A stretch of 7,193 nt of DNA from Caldisericota bacterium (GCA_026390285.1 JAPLGH010000151.1:1-7193); one strand, 5' to 3'; positions 1-6,094 are shown, numbered from the stretch's first letter. Program-made: numbers and translations. The notes: generated by a model from the letters alone, not told the origin.

Positions 1-1
1 C

Positions 2-523
2 AATGTCCATATCCTGCAGACAGCCTTCGATCGGTGGGTCCCGGTCACCCCGCAGTTCATCGTCCCCTACAACTGGCTGGAACCCGTTCTCTACTTCTGC
101 CTCCTGTTCTTCTTCGTCTTTCACCCAAAGATCTTCACGGCATTCGGCGTCGCCTTCATCGCCATCCAAGCCGTCAGCAACGGAGTCTACATCGTGTTCC
201 AGACGGAAGTACCCCGCCCCACCAACCTGGTCGCAGGCAGCAGCAGGTATGTTGACGCTCTGCTGGCCAAGTACGCCAGCGACAATCCTTACAACTGCTT
301 CCCGTCACTCCACTGTGGCCTGTCTGCTCTTGCCGCAAGCTTCTGGTGGGTCAAGAGGCGCTATCGTCCCGTCGCCTGGCTGATGACCTTGTTTGCCGTG
401 GTCACGGTCATTGCCACGCAGGTCCTCAAGCAGCATGTCATCGTGGATGCCGTCGGCAGTCTGCTGGCCGTTGCGCTATACCTTCTGACCTATCGCATCT
501 TCGACCTGAAGACCGAAGCCTGA
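2..523 (+). CDS. PAP2_3-type membrane phosphatase, C-terminal part (5' end outside window)
   Basis: The reading frame is open from the left edge and ends at TGA 521-523, giving the last 173 residues of a membrane protein. Family knowledge: PAP2 enzymes remove or transfer phosphate from lipid phosphates through a Lys/Arg/His/Asp site at the membrane face. Visible motifs are TEVPRPT at residues about 68-74 (end of the first motif), CFPSLHCG at about 98-105 (second motif, with the PSxH core) and KQHVIVDAVGS at about 143-153 (third motif, with the His-x3-Asp pair). Hydrophobic segments lie at about residues 27-62, 105-115, 121-140 and 148-162. The PSLH rather than PSGH core and the spacing look closer to the inositolphosphotransferase/Aur1-like PAP2_3 group than to the classical PAP2 gene at 6187. 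The N-terminus and start are not visible, so the substrate cannot be inferred. The next gene starts about 110 bases downstream on the same strand. Confidence 0.82.
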   Translation, partial: NVHILQTAFDRWVPVTPQFIVPYNWLEPVLYFCLLFFFVFHPKIFTAFGVAFIAIQAVSNGVYIVFQTEVPRPTNLVAGSSRYVDALLAKYASDNPYNCFPSLHCGLSALAASFWWVKRRYRPVAWLMTLFAVVTVIATQVLKQHVIVDAVGSLLAVALYLLTYRIFDLKTEA

Positions 524-586
524 GCCTCCGGTGGCCAGTCCATCCATCATGGCACCACCTGTATTCCTGTGTATTGCATTCCTGCG

Positions 587-599
587 TGTCTCGCAGACA
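587..599. repeat. 13-bp perfect inverted repeat (5-bp arms, 3-base centre)
   Basis: The sequence reads TGTCTCGCAGACA, with arms TGTCT/AGACA around CGC. It lies in the 110-base gap between the PAP2_3 gene and the methyltransferase. It could be a small operator, but the promoter hexamers around it (TTGCAT at 574-579 and GACAAT at 596-601, 16-base spacer) match consensus poorly. A short palindrome of this size can arise by chance. Confidence 0.25.
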
Positions 600-621
600 A
601 TGAATGAAGAGGATTTTCTCC

Positions 622-627
622 AGGAGG
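622..627 (+). promoter_or_regulatory. Ribosome binding site AGGAGG that fixes the methyltransferase start
   Basis: A perfect AGGAGG lies 6 bases before ATG 634. An in-frame ATG at 604 lies upstream of this site and has no comparable purine tract in front of it. I therefore take 634 as the start. Confidence 0.75.
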
Positions 628-633
628 CGCCAC

Positions 634-1353
634 ATGGCAGACGACGCATTGTTCGACAGCAAGGCTGACACTTATGATAGCTGGTACATGACACCCCTGG
701 GCGCCTACGCAGACGAGCTCGAAAACGCGCTAGTCTTCAAGCATGTGGGCGTCGTCCGGGGCAAGACCGTCTTGGACGTGGGATGCGGCACCGGACTGTA
801 CAGTATCCGGTTGTCCGAAGGCGGCGCCGACGTCACTGCCGTAGACATCTCCTCGAAAATGATCGAGATAGCGCGCCGCAAGGCGCAGGACCGCGGTCAG
901 TACATCTGGTACGATCAGGCCGACATGCTCAAGCTCCCCTATGAGAACAGGACGTTTGACATGGTCGTGTCGATTACCGCTCTCGAGTTTGCCACGGACC
1001 CGCTGCTGGCCCTCATGGAAATGGCCCGGGTCCTGCGACCGGGCGGCAAGCTGGTGGTCGGCGTCCTCAACAACGATTCTCCATGGGCCGACGCTCGCCG
1101 TGAACACGCCAAGCGTGAGCCGTCTACCTACGGGGCTATCTACGGGGCAGCTCATTCCTTTTCGTCGTCCGACCTGCGCTTGCTGTTCCACCGCACGGGC
1201 ACTTTTGGCGCCCCGACGATGGAAAGCTGCATCTACATACTTCCTGACGAGGACAAGTTCATAGACAGCACCGCCTCGAGGCAGGAGTTCTTCGGCCGCA
1301 TGTTCAGGCCGCTGACCGGTGCGTTTCTGGTCAGCACGGCGCGCAAGCGCTGA
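634..1353 (+). CDS. Class I SAM-dependent methyltransferase (UbiE-like Methyltransf_11 type)
   Basis: A 239-residue soluble protein with a Rossmann-fold methyltransferase core, which transfers a methyl group from S-adenosylmethionine to an unidentified acceptor. Visible motifs are VLDVGCGTG at residues 46-54 (motif I, SAM binding), AVDIS at 69-73 (acidic residue for the SAM ribose), QADMLKLPY at 85-93, FDMVVSITALEF at 98-109 (motif II region) and RVLRPGGKLVVGVLN at 122-136 (motif III and post-motif). The N-terminal FDSKADTYDSWY pattern is common in small-molecule or quinone-type methyltransferases. The C-terminal third carries the lid region and has no motif that names the substrate. The CBS-domain gene follows after 19 bases on the same strand, so the two may be co-transcribed. 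Function beyond methyl transfer is open. Confidence 0.9.
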   Translation: MADDALFDSKADTYDSWYMTPLGAYADELENALVFKHVGVVRGKTVLDVGCGTGLYSIRLSEGGADVTAVDISSKMIEIARRKAQDRGQYIWYDQADMLKLPYENRTFDMVVSITALEFATDPLLALMEMARVLRPGGKLVVGVLNNDSPWADARREHAKREPSTYGAIYGAAHSFSSSDLRLLFHRTGTFGAPTMESCIYILPDEDKFIDSTASRQEFFGRMFRPLTGAFLVSTARKR

Positions 1354-1372
1354 GGTCCCAAGGGAGAAACCG

Positions 1373-2032
1373 ATGCTTGTCCGTGAATACATGACGCACG
1401 ACCTCGTGACGATCGGGCCTGAAGCACGGTTGTCCGACGCTCTCAACGTGATGCGCGCGCACAACGTCCACCGTCTTCCTGTCGTCGAAGACAACCTGTT
1501 GACCGGCATCGTCTCCGAGAAGGACCTGCTGTATGCGCTGCCCTCCGTGGACCGAAACATCAGCTGGGTAGAAGCCAGCGCCCGGGCCGCTGCCCTGCCT
1601 GTACGCCAGGTCATGCAGCCGGACGTGATCACGGTCTGTCTTGACTGTCCCATCGAGATTGCTGCTGCGACCATGGCTGACCACAACATTGGCGCATTGC
1701 CCGTCGTGAATCCTCCGGAGTCGCATACACTTGTGGGGATCATCACCGAGACGGACATCTTCAAGCTGTTCGTCGAGATGCTCGGTTCACGCACCCCGGG
1801 TGTCCGCTCATCGCTTGAGATAGACAACCGCAAGGGTGCTCTCGCCTCGCTGTTCAACCGCGTCGTCGAAGCGGGCGGGCTCGTCGTGAGCGTGTCGTCG
1901 TTCCGTGCGACATCGCCCAATCGCATCCGCATCATCCTCAAGGTGGCAGATGTAGACCAGGACACGATGCGCAGTCTCCTCAAGCCCGAGGAGACAGTGA
2001 TCGACCTGCGCGAAATCCAGGGAGCTCCGTGA
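1373..2032 (+). CDS. AcuB-like protein: two CBS domains plus C-terminal ACT-like domain
   Basis: A 219-residue protein starting at ATG 1373, 6 bases after AAGGGAG (1360-1366). An upstream in-frame ATG at 1319 lies inside the methyltransferase gene and is unlikely. CBS domain 1 covers about residues 3-56 (REYMTHDLVTIGPEARLSDA, HRLPVVEDN, GIVSEKDLL). CBS domain 2 covers about 77-134 (VRQVMQPDVITV, IGALPVV, GIITETDIF). Residues about 147-213 look like an ACT fold (IDNRKGALASLFNRVVEAGG, IRIILKV). Family knowledge: CBS pairs bind adenine nucleotides, and CBS-CBS-ACT is the AcuB architecture. AcuB is named from the Bacillus acetoin-utilisation cluster, but no acuA- or acuC-like gene is visible here, so an acetoin role is not supported. 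A regulatory or ligand-sensing role is the safe reading. It may share a transcript with the methyltransferase. Confidence 0.88.
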   Translation: MLVREYMTHDLVTIGPEARLSDALNVMRAHNVHRLPVVEDNLLTGIVSEKDLLYALPSVDRNISWVEASARAAALPVRQVMQPDVITVCLDCPIEIAAATMADHNIGALPVVNPPESHTLVGIITETDIFKLFVEMLGSRTPGVRSSLEIDNRKGALASLFNRVVEAGGLVVSVSSFRATSPNRIRIILKVADVDQDTMRSLLKPEETVIDLREIQGAP

Positions 2033-2052
2033 TCTCTGCGGGGTCCGTCTCC

Positions 2053-2106
2053 GGGGTCAGGTCTACACACTTTACAAATGTTTGTGGAATGTGTCGACCT
2101 GACCCC
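2053..2106. repeat. Palindromic repeat copy 1 (54 bp), upstream of the SDR gene
   Basis: An imperfect palindrome with 26-base arms around a 2-base centre (TG). The first arm begins GGGGTCAGGTCTACACAC and the second ends GTGTCGACCTGACCCC. Arm comparison gives 22 Watson-Crick pairs, two G-U pairs (in plus-strand RNA) and two mismatches. It starts 20 bases after the CBS gene stop and ends 18 bases before the SDR start. No T-run follows, so it is not a typical intrinsic terminator. A second copy lies at 2953-3004 in the same orientation. Possible natures are a REP/MITE-like dispersed repeat or a 3'-end mRNA stem-loop. Confidence 0.9.
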
Positions 2107-2124
2107 AATTAGAGAGAAAGACCC

Positions 2125-2934
2125 ATGAGACTACAGGACAAGGTCGTCGTCATTACCGGTTCGACACGGGGCATTGGCAGGTCTATCGCCCTTGCCTGCG
2201 CAGGCGAGGGAGCATCGGTCGTCGTTTCTTCCCGCTCAGCGGAAGCAGTCCAGAGGACCATCAAAGAGATGAAGGCACGAGGCTATGCCGCCGCCGGAAT
2301 CACCTGCGACACGACGGTACCTGGAGCACTTGGAGAATTACTGCGGTTTGCCGTGGACACGTTTGGCAAAGTCGATGTGTGGATCAACAACGCGGGTCTT
2401 TCCAGCGGCTATCGACCGCTGGACGAGATGACCCCTGAGGGAATCTCGCAAGTCGTCGCGACCAACGTGACGTCCCTGGCCGTAGGATGCAGTATTGCCA
2501 TCCCCTGGATGCGCACCCACGGTGGAGGGATCGTCATCAATATGAGTGGCCGTGGGGGCAAGGGTGAAGCCAGTCCCTGGACAGCGCTGTATGCCGCTAC
2601 GAAAGCTGCGGTCACGAGTCTGACGCGCAGCCTCGCCGCCGAGAACAAGGGCAGCAAGGTCTCCATCCATGCGGTCATCCCCGGCATGGTCGCCACAGAT
2701 TTCTACAAGGACATCGCGACCAGTCAGAGATGCTCAGGGGAACTGGACAATCTGCCGTCGGTGCTCGATGCCTTCGGTGTTCCTCTCGACACCGTGGGAC
2801 AAGGGTTTGTCGACATCGCGGCGCAGGAGCCCGGCAAAGTGACAGGTCAGGTCTACAATCTCCTGCACGGCAAACGACTGGTTCGAGGCATCCTGAAGAT
2901 GACGTACGCTCGCATGACCCACAAATTGAATTGA
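2125..2934 (+). CDS. Classical short-chain dehydrogenase/reductase (SDR family)
   Basis: A 269-residue NAD(P)-dependent oxidoreductase with a complete classical SDR motif set. It has TGSTRGIG at residues 11-18 (cofactor-binding glycine motif), NNAG at 88-91, Asn114, Ser141 in NMSGRGG, and Tyr156/Lys160 in YAATK (catalytic Ser-Tyr-Lys with Asn). The SSRS segment after the second strand (residues 35-38) places an Arg where NADP(H)-preferring members often have one, so NADPH use is likely but inferred. The C-terminus contains VTGQVYNL (about 239-246), followed by a basic tail (HGKRLVRGILKMTYARMTHKLN) longer than usual. The substrate is unknown. The start at ATG 2125 has only a weak purine tract (AGAGAGAAAG, 2111-2120). 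Two copies of the same palindromic repeat flank the gene, so it may have its own history of movement or its own transcript boundaries. Confidence 0.92.
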   Translation: MRLQDKVVVITGSTRGIGRSIALACAGEGASVVVSSRSAEAVQRTIKEMKARGYAAAGITCDTTVPGALGELLRFAVDTFGKVDVWINNAGLSSGYRPLDEMTPEGISQVVATNVTSLAVGCSIAIPWMRTHGGGIVINMSGRGGKGEASPWTALYAATKAAVTSLTRSLAAENKGSKVSIHAVIPGMVATDFYKDIATSQRCSGELDNLPSVLDAFGVPLDTVGQGFVDIAAQEPGKVTGQVYNLLHGKRLVRGILKMTYARMTHKLN

Positions 2935-2952
2935 TCGACCTGAGGGGGATTC

Positions 2953-3004
2953 GGGGTCAGGTCCACACTTTACAAATGTTTGTAGAATGTGTAGACTTGA
3001 CTCC
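2953..3004. repeat. Palindromic repeat copy 2 (52 bp), downstream of the SDR gene
   Basis: The same orientation as the copy at 2053-2106. The alignment has one 2-base deletion (TA after GGGGTCAGGTC) and four substitutions, so 48 of 52 bases are identical. The core ACAAATGTTTGT is unchanged. In this copy the palindrome extends outwards by four more bases on each side (ATTC/GAAT), giving 2949-3008. It begins 18 bases after the SDR stop and ends 12 bases before ATG 3017. No T-run follows. Two of the four substitutions change G-C pairs to G-U pairs in the plus-strand RNA stem. Confidence 0.88.
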
Positions 3005-3016
3005 GAATGCTACTAG

Positions 3017-3313
3017 ATGAAAAGACTGATGACGCTCATGGCCTTCGCAGGAGGCCTGATCGGACTAGGCAACTACGTCTCGGACGGATGGACCATGGCC
3101 CCCGGCGGGCGCAATCTCTATGTCCCCAGCAATATCGTGTCGGCGCTCCTGCTGACTATTGCCGGTTCCGTGGCTGCGACGATGCTGCTGCGCGACCACG
3201 GCCGGATGACCGAGGAAGAACGCAAGGAGTACCGGGCAACACTCGCCCTTTCCGCCAGTGCACTGGTCATCCTGAGCTCCTGGATCCTGTTCCGCGCAAT
3301 CAGAGCGGTCTGA
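3017..3313 (+). CDS. Small three-helix membrane protein of unknown function
   Basis: A 98-residue hydrophobic protein that I do not recognise. Three probable membrane helices are visible, at residues about 4-22 (MTLMAFAGGLIGLGNY region), 38-58 (NIVSALLLTIAGSVAATMLL) and 74-95 (ATLALSASALVILSSWILF). A charged loop at 59-73 (RDHGRMTEEERKEYR) separates the last two. This pattern and a high third-position GC content support a real gene. The start is uncertain: ATG 3017 has no Shine-Dalgarno sequence, and in-frame ATGs at 3029 and 3038 would shorten the first helix. It lies 12 bases after palindromic repeat copy 2 and ends 3 bases before the stop codon of the convergent FAH-family gene. It may be read from the SDR transcript. 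Confidence 0.6.
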   Translation: MKRLMTLMAFAGGLIGLGNYVSDGWTMAPGGRNLYVPSNIVSALLLTIAGSVAATMLLRDHGRMTEEERKEYRATLALSASALVILSSWILFRAIRAV

Positions 3314-3316
3314 CGG

Positions 3317-4198
3317 CTATTCGACCGTGTTCCTGAGGGTTCCTATCCCCTCGATCCAGCACTCGACAACATCTCCTGGCTTCAGCCACCTGAACGGACG
3401 GAAGCCCATACCGACACCCGCCGGCGTCCCTGTGCTGATAATGTCGCCTGGCACGAGGGTCAGCCCCTTGCTGAAATCGCTGACAATTTCCGTGATGCCG
3501 AAGATGAGTTCCGACGTGACAGACTCCTGCCGCAACTCACCGTTGACAGTGCACCGTATGCCCAGAGCCGGCGGATACACAGACTCGTCGGCAGTGACAA
3601 TGACGGGTCCCATTGCGCACCCACCATCCAGACTCTTCCCCTTGAACCACTGGTCATGCTTTTTCTGAAGGTCCCGCGCCGTGATGTCATTGAGGATGGA
3701 GTAGCCAAAGATGTACTCGAGGACACTCCCGGGATCAATGTCATGGCCTGCCTTTCCGATAATGACGGCAAGTTCGGCCTCGTAGTCCAGCATGCTTGTG
3801 ACGCCTGTGTGAATGGGAACAGACTCGGTCGACCCGCGCACGCGGTCGACCATCTTGGAGAAGTAGACGGGGGCAGTTGGGATACCCGATGTTTGACCCC
3901 CGAGTGCCACAGCTTCAGCAACGTGGTCTCGATAGTTCTTGCCCAGGCAGATGATGTTGCGCCGTGGATGCGGGATGGGAGCGACGAATCCGACGTCTGA
4001 CAGGGGCAAGCCCATCCCTGGGAAGACCGATACCGTCTGGAGCCGGGAGCCCAAGTCCCTCCACTGTTCGATGAGCTCGATCATCGTCCCGGGGGCATCA
4101 ACACCCAACAGCTGCTTGAGCGGCACGATCCGTGATTGGTCTTGTGTGACCAGTCCGACCTGTTCTTGACCCAAGTATGAGAACGTAGCTAGTTTCAT
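3317..4198 (-). CDS. Fumarylacetoacetate hydrolase (FAH) family protein
   Basis: A 293-residue enzyme with the FAH catalytic fold. The family includes hydrolases, decarboxylases and isomerases acting on 2-oxo or acyl-pyruvate-type compounds, with a bound Mg or Mn ion. Visible landmarks are NIICLGKNYRDHVAEA at residues 81-96, PVYFSKMVDRVRGS at 110-123, DYEAELAVIIGK at 138-149 (metal ligands Glu140 and Glu142), GYSILNDITARDLQKK at 165-180 (metal ligand Asp171), WFKGKSLDG at 184-192 and STGTPAGVG at 255-263. All expected metal ligands are present, so it should be active. The N-terminal about 75 residues form the usual small accessory domain. The start is well supported: AGGAGGT (plus-strand 4204-4210) lies 5 bases ahead. 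It is the third gene of the minus-strand operon, 16 bases after the PLP enzyme. The exact substrate is not predictable. Confidence 0.93.
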   Translation of the reverse strand: MKLATFSYLGQEQVGLVTQDQSRIVPLKQLLGVDAPGTMIELIEQWRDLGSRLQTVSVFPGMGLPLSDVGFVAPIPHPRRNIICLGKNYRDHVAEAVALGGQTSGIPTAPVYFSKMVDRVRGSTESVPIHTGVTSMLDYEAELAVIIGKAGHDIDPGSVLEYIFGYSILNDITARDLQKKHDQWFKGKSLDGGCAMGPVIVTADESVYPPALGIRCTVNGELRQESVTSELIFGITEIVSDFSKGLTLVPGDIISTGTPAGVGMGFRPFRWLKPGDVVECWIEGIGTLRNTVE

Positions 4199-4214
4199 GA
4201 TGGACCTCCTCCTG

Positions 4215-5336
4215 TCAGAACAATTCCACGAGTTCAGCGATCTTGGCCGCCGCCTTCAACCCATGTCCAGTAAACGCCGTGACAATTGTCTCGCCCAGCG
4301 CTGCAGTGCGAGCAAACCTGCGCGCGCCCGCGATCACCGCGGCCGACGTCGGCTCGATGAACCAGCCACCCAGGCAGCAATCCCGAAGGCTGGCGACGAT
4401 CTCCTGTTCAGACACCGTCACGAACGATCCACCGGAGGCACGCACTGCTGCCAGTACCTGCGAACCGCGCGCCGGAGTCGCGCTGGCGATGCCCTCGGCA
4501 GCCGTATGGCTCCCTTGGACCTCGACCGGTTCATCCAGTCTGTCCGCGAAAGCGGCTGCAAGAGGCGCGCATGCCACAGCCTGGACCGCGATGATGCGGG
4601 GCACATGACTCACGATTCCCGCCCGCGCCAGCTCTGTGAACCCCAGGTATGCCCCCAGCAGCAGGGTACCATTGCCTGCGGGCAGGACCAGCGTTTCGGG
4701 TGCCGTCCAGCCGAGCTGCTCGGCGACCTCATAGGCGAAGGTTTTGGTCCCCTGCAGGAACCATGGACTGTACACGTGGCTGGCATATACACATGTCACT
4801 GCCGCCTCAAGCGCCGCGCGCGCCGTGTCTTCGCGTGTTCCGGGGACCCGGTGCAGCGTCGCTCCATACGCCTCGATCTGAGCCGTCTTGGCGAGGGAGG
4901 TATCCTCGGGTACGTAGATATCGCAGGCGATGCCGGCACGAGCGGCATATGCGGCCACGGCGCACCCTGCGTTCCCTGACGAGTCCTCGACGACACGCTT
5001 CACACCGAGTTCGCGCAGGTGTGTCATGAGCACTGCCGCACCCCGGTCCTTGTACGAACCGGAGGGGAACAGCTGCTCTTGCTTGACGAGAAGTTGCCGG
5101 CCGTCGAACGTTACCGGAAGCAGGGGCGTCCAGCCCTCACCCATCGTCACGACATCATCCCCGACAGGCAGTGCCTCGCGGTAGCGCCATAGATCATATA
5201 GTCGGCCGACCGTCATGCCGGGCTCGAAGGATGGCTCAAACCGCAGGTCCAGCGTGCCCCCACACTCACAGCGCAGGCGCCTTCCGTCGTCCTCGTAGTC
5301 CTTGCCGCACCGGGGACAGCACAGCGAATACGTCAT
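4215..5336 (-). CDS. Threonine synthase-like PLP-dependent enzyme
   Basis: A 373-residue fold-type II PLP enzyme. It has a short N-terminal zinc-ribbon-like segment (Cys7, Cys10, Cys23, Cys25). SGSYKDRGA at residues 92-100 contains the PLP lysine Lys96, SSGNAG at 119-124 belongs to the cofactor region, and PAGNGTLL at 219-226 fits the phosphate-binding loop. EPTSA at 328-332 and TGHGLK at 356-361 are typical of the threonine synthase group. Known members convert O-phosphohomoserine to threonine, but related proteins are lyases or racemases on other amino acids. The gene lies between an ATC-hydrolase-family gene and a FAH-family gene, with no hom or thrB nearby, so a catabolic role is plausible (inference). 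The start at ATG 5336 is supported by GGAGGGA (plus-strand 5339-5345) and by a 4-base ATGA overlap with the upstream gene's stop. The open frame runs on upstream to 5870, but that part overlaps the previous gene antiparallel in sense and shows no family similarity. Confidence 0.88.
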   Translation of the reverse strand: MTYSLCCPRCGKDYEDDGRRLRCECGGTLDLRFEPSFEPGMTVGRLYDLWRYREALPVGDDVVTMGEGWTPLLPVTFDGRQLLVKQEQLFPSGSYKDRGAAVLMTHLRELGVKRVVEDSSGNAGCAVAAYAARAGIACDIYVPEDTSLAKTAQIEAYGATLHRVPGTREDTARAALEAAVTCVYASHVYSPWFLQGTKTFAYEVAEQLGWTAPETLVLPAGNGTLLLGAYLGFTELARAGIVSHVPRIIAVQAVACAPLAAAFADRLDEPVEVQGSHTAAEGIASATPARGSQVLAAVRASGGSFVTVSEQEIVASLRDCCLGGWFIEPTSAAVIAGARRFARTAALGETIVTAFTGHGLKAAAKIAELVELF

Positions 5337-6052
5337 CGTCCCTCCGGAACCACGTCGAAATCGACCTTCGCATCCGCCACGAGGACATCTGCCACAGCCA
5401 TGCCAAATCGTGAGGTAAAGGTCTCCAGTGCCGCCTGCAAGGCAGCGACACCGGCAGAACCCAGCTCCCGCTGCAGCACTGCGTTCATCGTGGCATAGAG
5501 GTGTGCCGTGTGGTAGCTCCATGGGAGCATCCGCTGTTCCTGATCCCGTTGTGCCTCTTCGTGGACCAGCGTCCCTTCGAACGCGCCTTGGTAGACGAGT
5601 TGACACGTTCGGCTTCCGTTCGTCCTTGTCCCGTTCACGTCGACAACCAGGTCGGGACTGAAGCCGCGCACAAGAGCCTTGTCGATCTCCTGGCAGTAGT
5701 ACTTGCCATACTCGGTGAGTCTTTCCTGCTGCCACGTGGTGGCCCAGCAGCAGCGGCGCACCTGAACCCGGAGGTCTCCTCGCCAGGGAACGCCGGTCTG
5801 CTGCATCTCGCCTGCAGGAACCTCCCACTCGCGATACGACAGGAAACTCGCCATAGAAAGAGGCTGCCAATCCTGCTGTGCTCTGAGCGCCATGCGATGG
5901 CCGCGCTGTTCACCGTATAGTTGAATGGCAGCGCGCAGGACCGGTGCAGCCACTCCCTCGCCCACACGCGCGATCGCCTCCCGGACGATCCACGCGAACA
6001 GCAGCGCATGGTGCTGGGCAGTGAAAGCTTCTCTGGTCTTCGCGTCCTGCAC
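5333..6052 (-). CDS. L-2-amino-thiazoline-4-carboxylic acid hydrolase family protein (PF14196-like)
   Basis: A 239-residue soluble protein if started at GTG 6052, which follows GGGAGGT (plus-strand 6057-6063) by 4 bases. Family knowledge: the named member opens the thiazoline ring of L-ATC in a bacterial L-cysteine-forming pathway, but most members are uncharacterised. Resemblance here rests on YGEQRGHRMA (residues 46-55), a VRRCCWATTW strand (98-107), the YGKYYCQEIDKALVRGFSPD block (115-134, with Cys120 and Asp124) and GSRTCQLVYQG (146-156, Cys150), in the usual order and spacing. The C-terminal half of helical character includes HTAHLYATMNAVLQRELG. It is the first gene of the operon and is probably translationally coupled to the PLP enzyme through ATGA. 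An upstream in-frame ATG (6150 on the minus strand) would add about 33 Cys/Pro-rich residues and lacks family likeness, so I prefer the GTG. The true substrate is unknown. Confidence 0.8.
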   Translation of the reverse strand: MQDAKTREAFTAQHHALLFAWIVREAIARVGEGVAAPVLRAAIQLYGEQRGHRMALRAQQDWQPLSMASFLSYREWEVPAGEMQQTGVPWRGDLRVQVRRCCWATTWQQERLTEYGKYYCQEIDKALVRGFSPDLVVDVNGTRTNGSRTCQLVYQGAFEGTLVHEEAQRDQEQRMLPWSYHTAHLYATMNAVLQRELGSAGVAALQAALETFTSRFGMAVADVLVADAKVDFDVVPEGR

Positions 6053-6056
6053 TCGT

Positions 6057-6063
6057 ACCTCCC
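6057..6063 (-). promoter_or_regulatory. Ribosome binding site supporting the GTG start of the ATC-hydrolase-family gene
   Basis: On the minus strand this reads GGGAGGT, followed by ACGA and then GTG. It decides for GTG 6052 over the in-frame upstream ATG, since the residues encoded between them show no domain features. Confidence 0.6.
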
Positions 6064-6094
6064 GGAGTTCCTGGGAAATGAGCCGCTCATGTAG

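Noticed and set aside
574..601. Promoter TTGCAT-16-GACAAT ahead of the methyltransferase
   Set aside because: It has only three and four of six consensus matches, which is too weak to list as a promoter.
604..633. Upstream ATG start for the methyltransferase adding MKRIFSRRRH
   Set aside because: The AGGAGG at 622-627 lies inside that extension and serves ATG 634, and the added residues are not part of the family.
1373..2032. Assigning acetoin utilisation (acuB) to the CBS-ACT protein
   Set aside because: The architecture matches, but no other acu or acetoin dehydrogenase gene is present, and CBS-CBS-ACT proteins are widespread with unknown ligands.
730..2070. A 446-codon open frame on the minus strand opposite the methyltransferase and CBS genes
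   Set aside because: It lies antisense to two genes with clear conserved domains, its translation is rich in Arg/Ser/Ala with no recognisable motif, and it has no ribosome binding site. Long antisense frames are expected at high GC.
2053..2106. Palindromic repeat copy 1 as an ordinary Rho-independent terminator
   Set aside because: No run of T follows the stem on either strand, and the stem is far longer than usual with a near-identical second copy, so a dispersed repeat fits better.
2053..3004. The repeat pair as a CRISPR array or composite transposon ends
   Set aside because: There are only two copies about 900 bases apart with a whole gene between them and no transposase or cas gene in the window. 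Copies in direct orientation do not form the usual terminal inverted repeats of one element.
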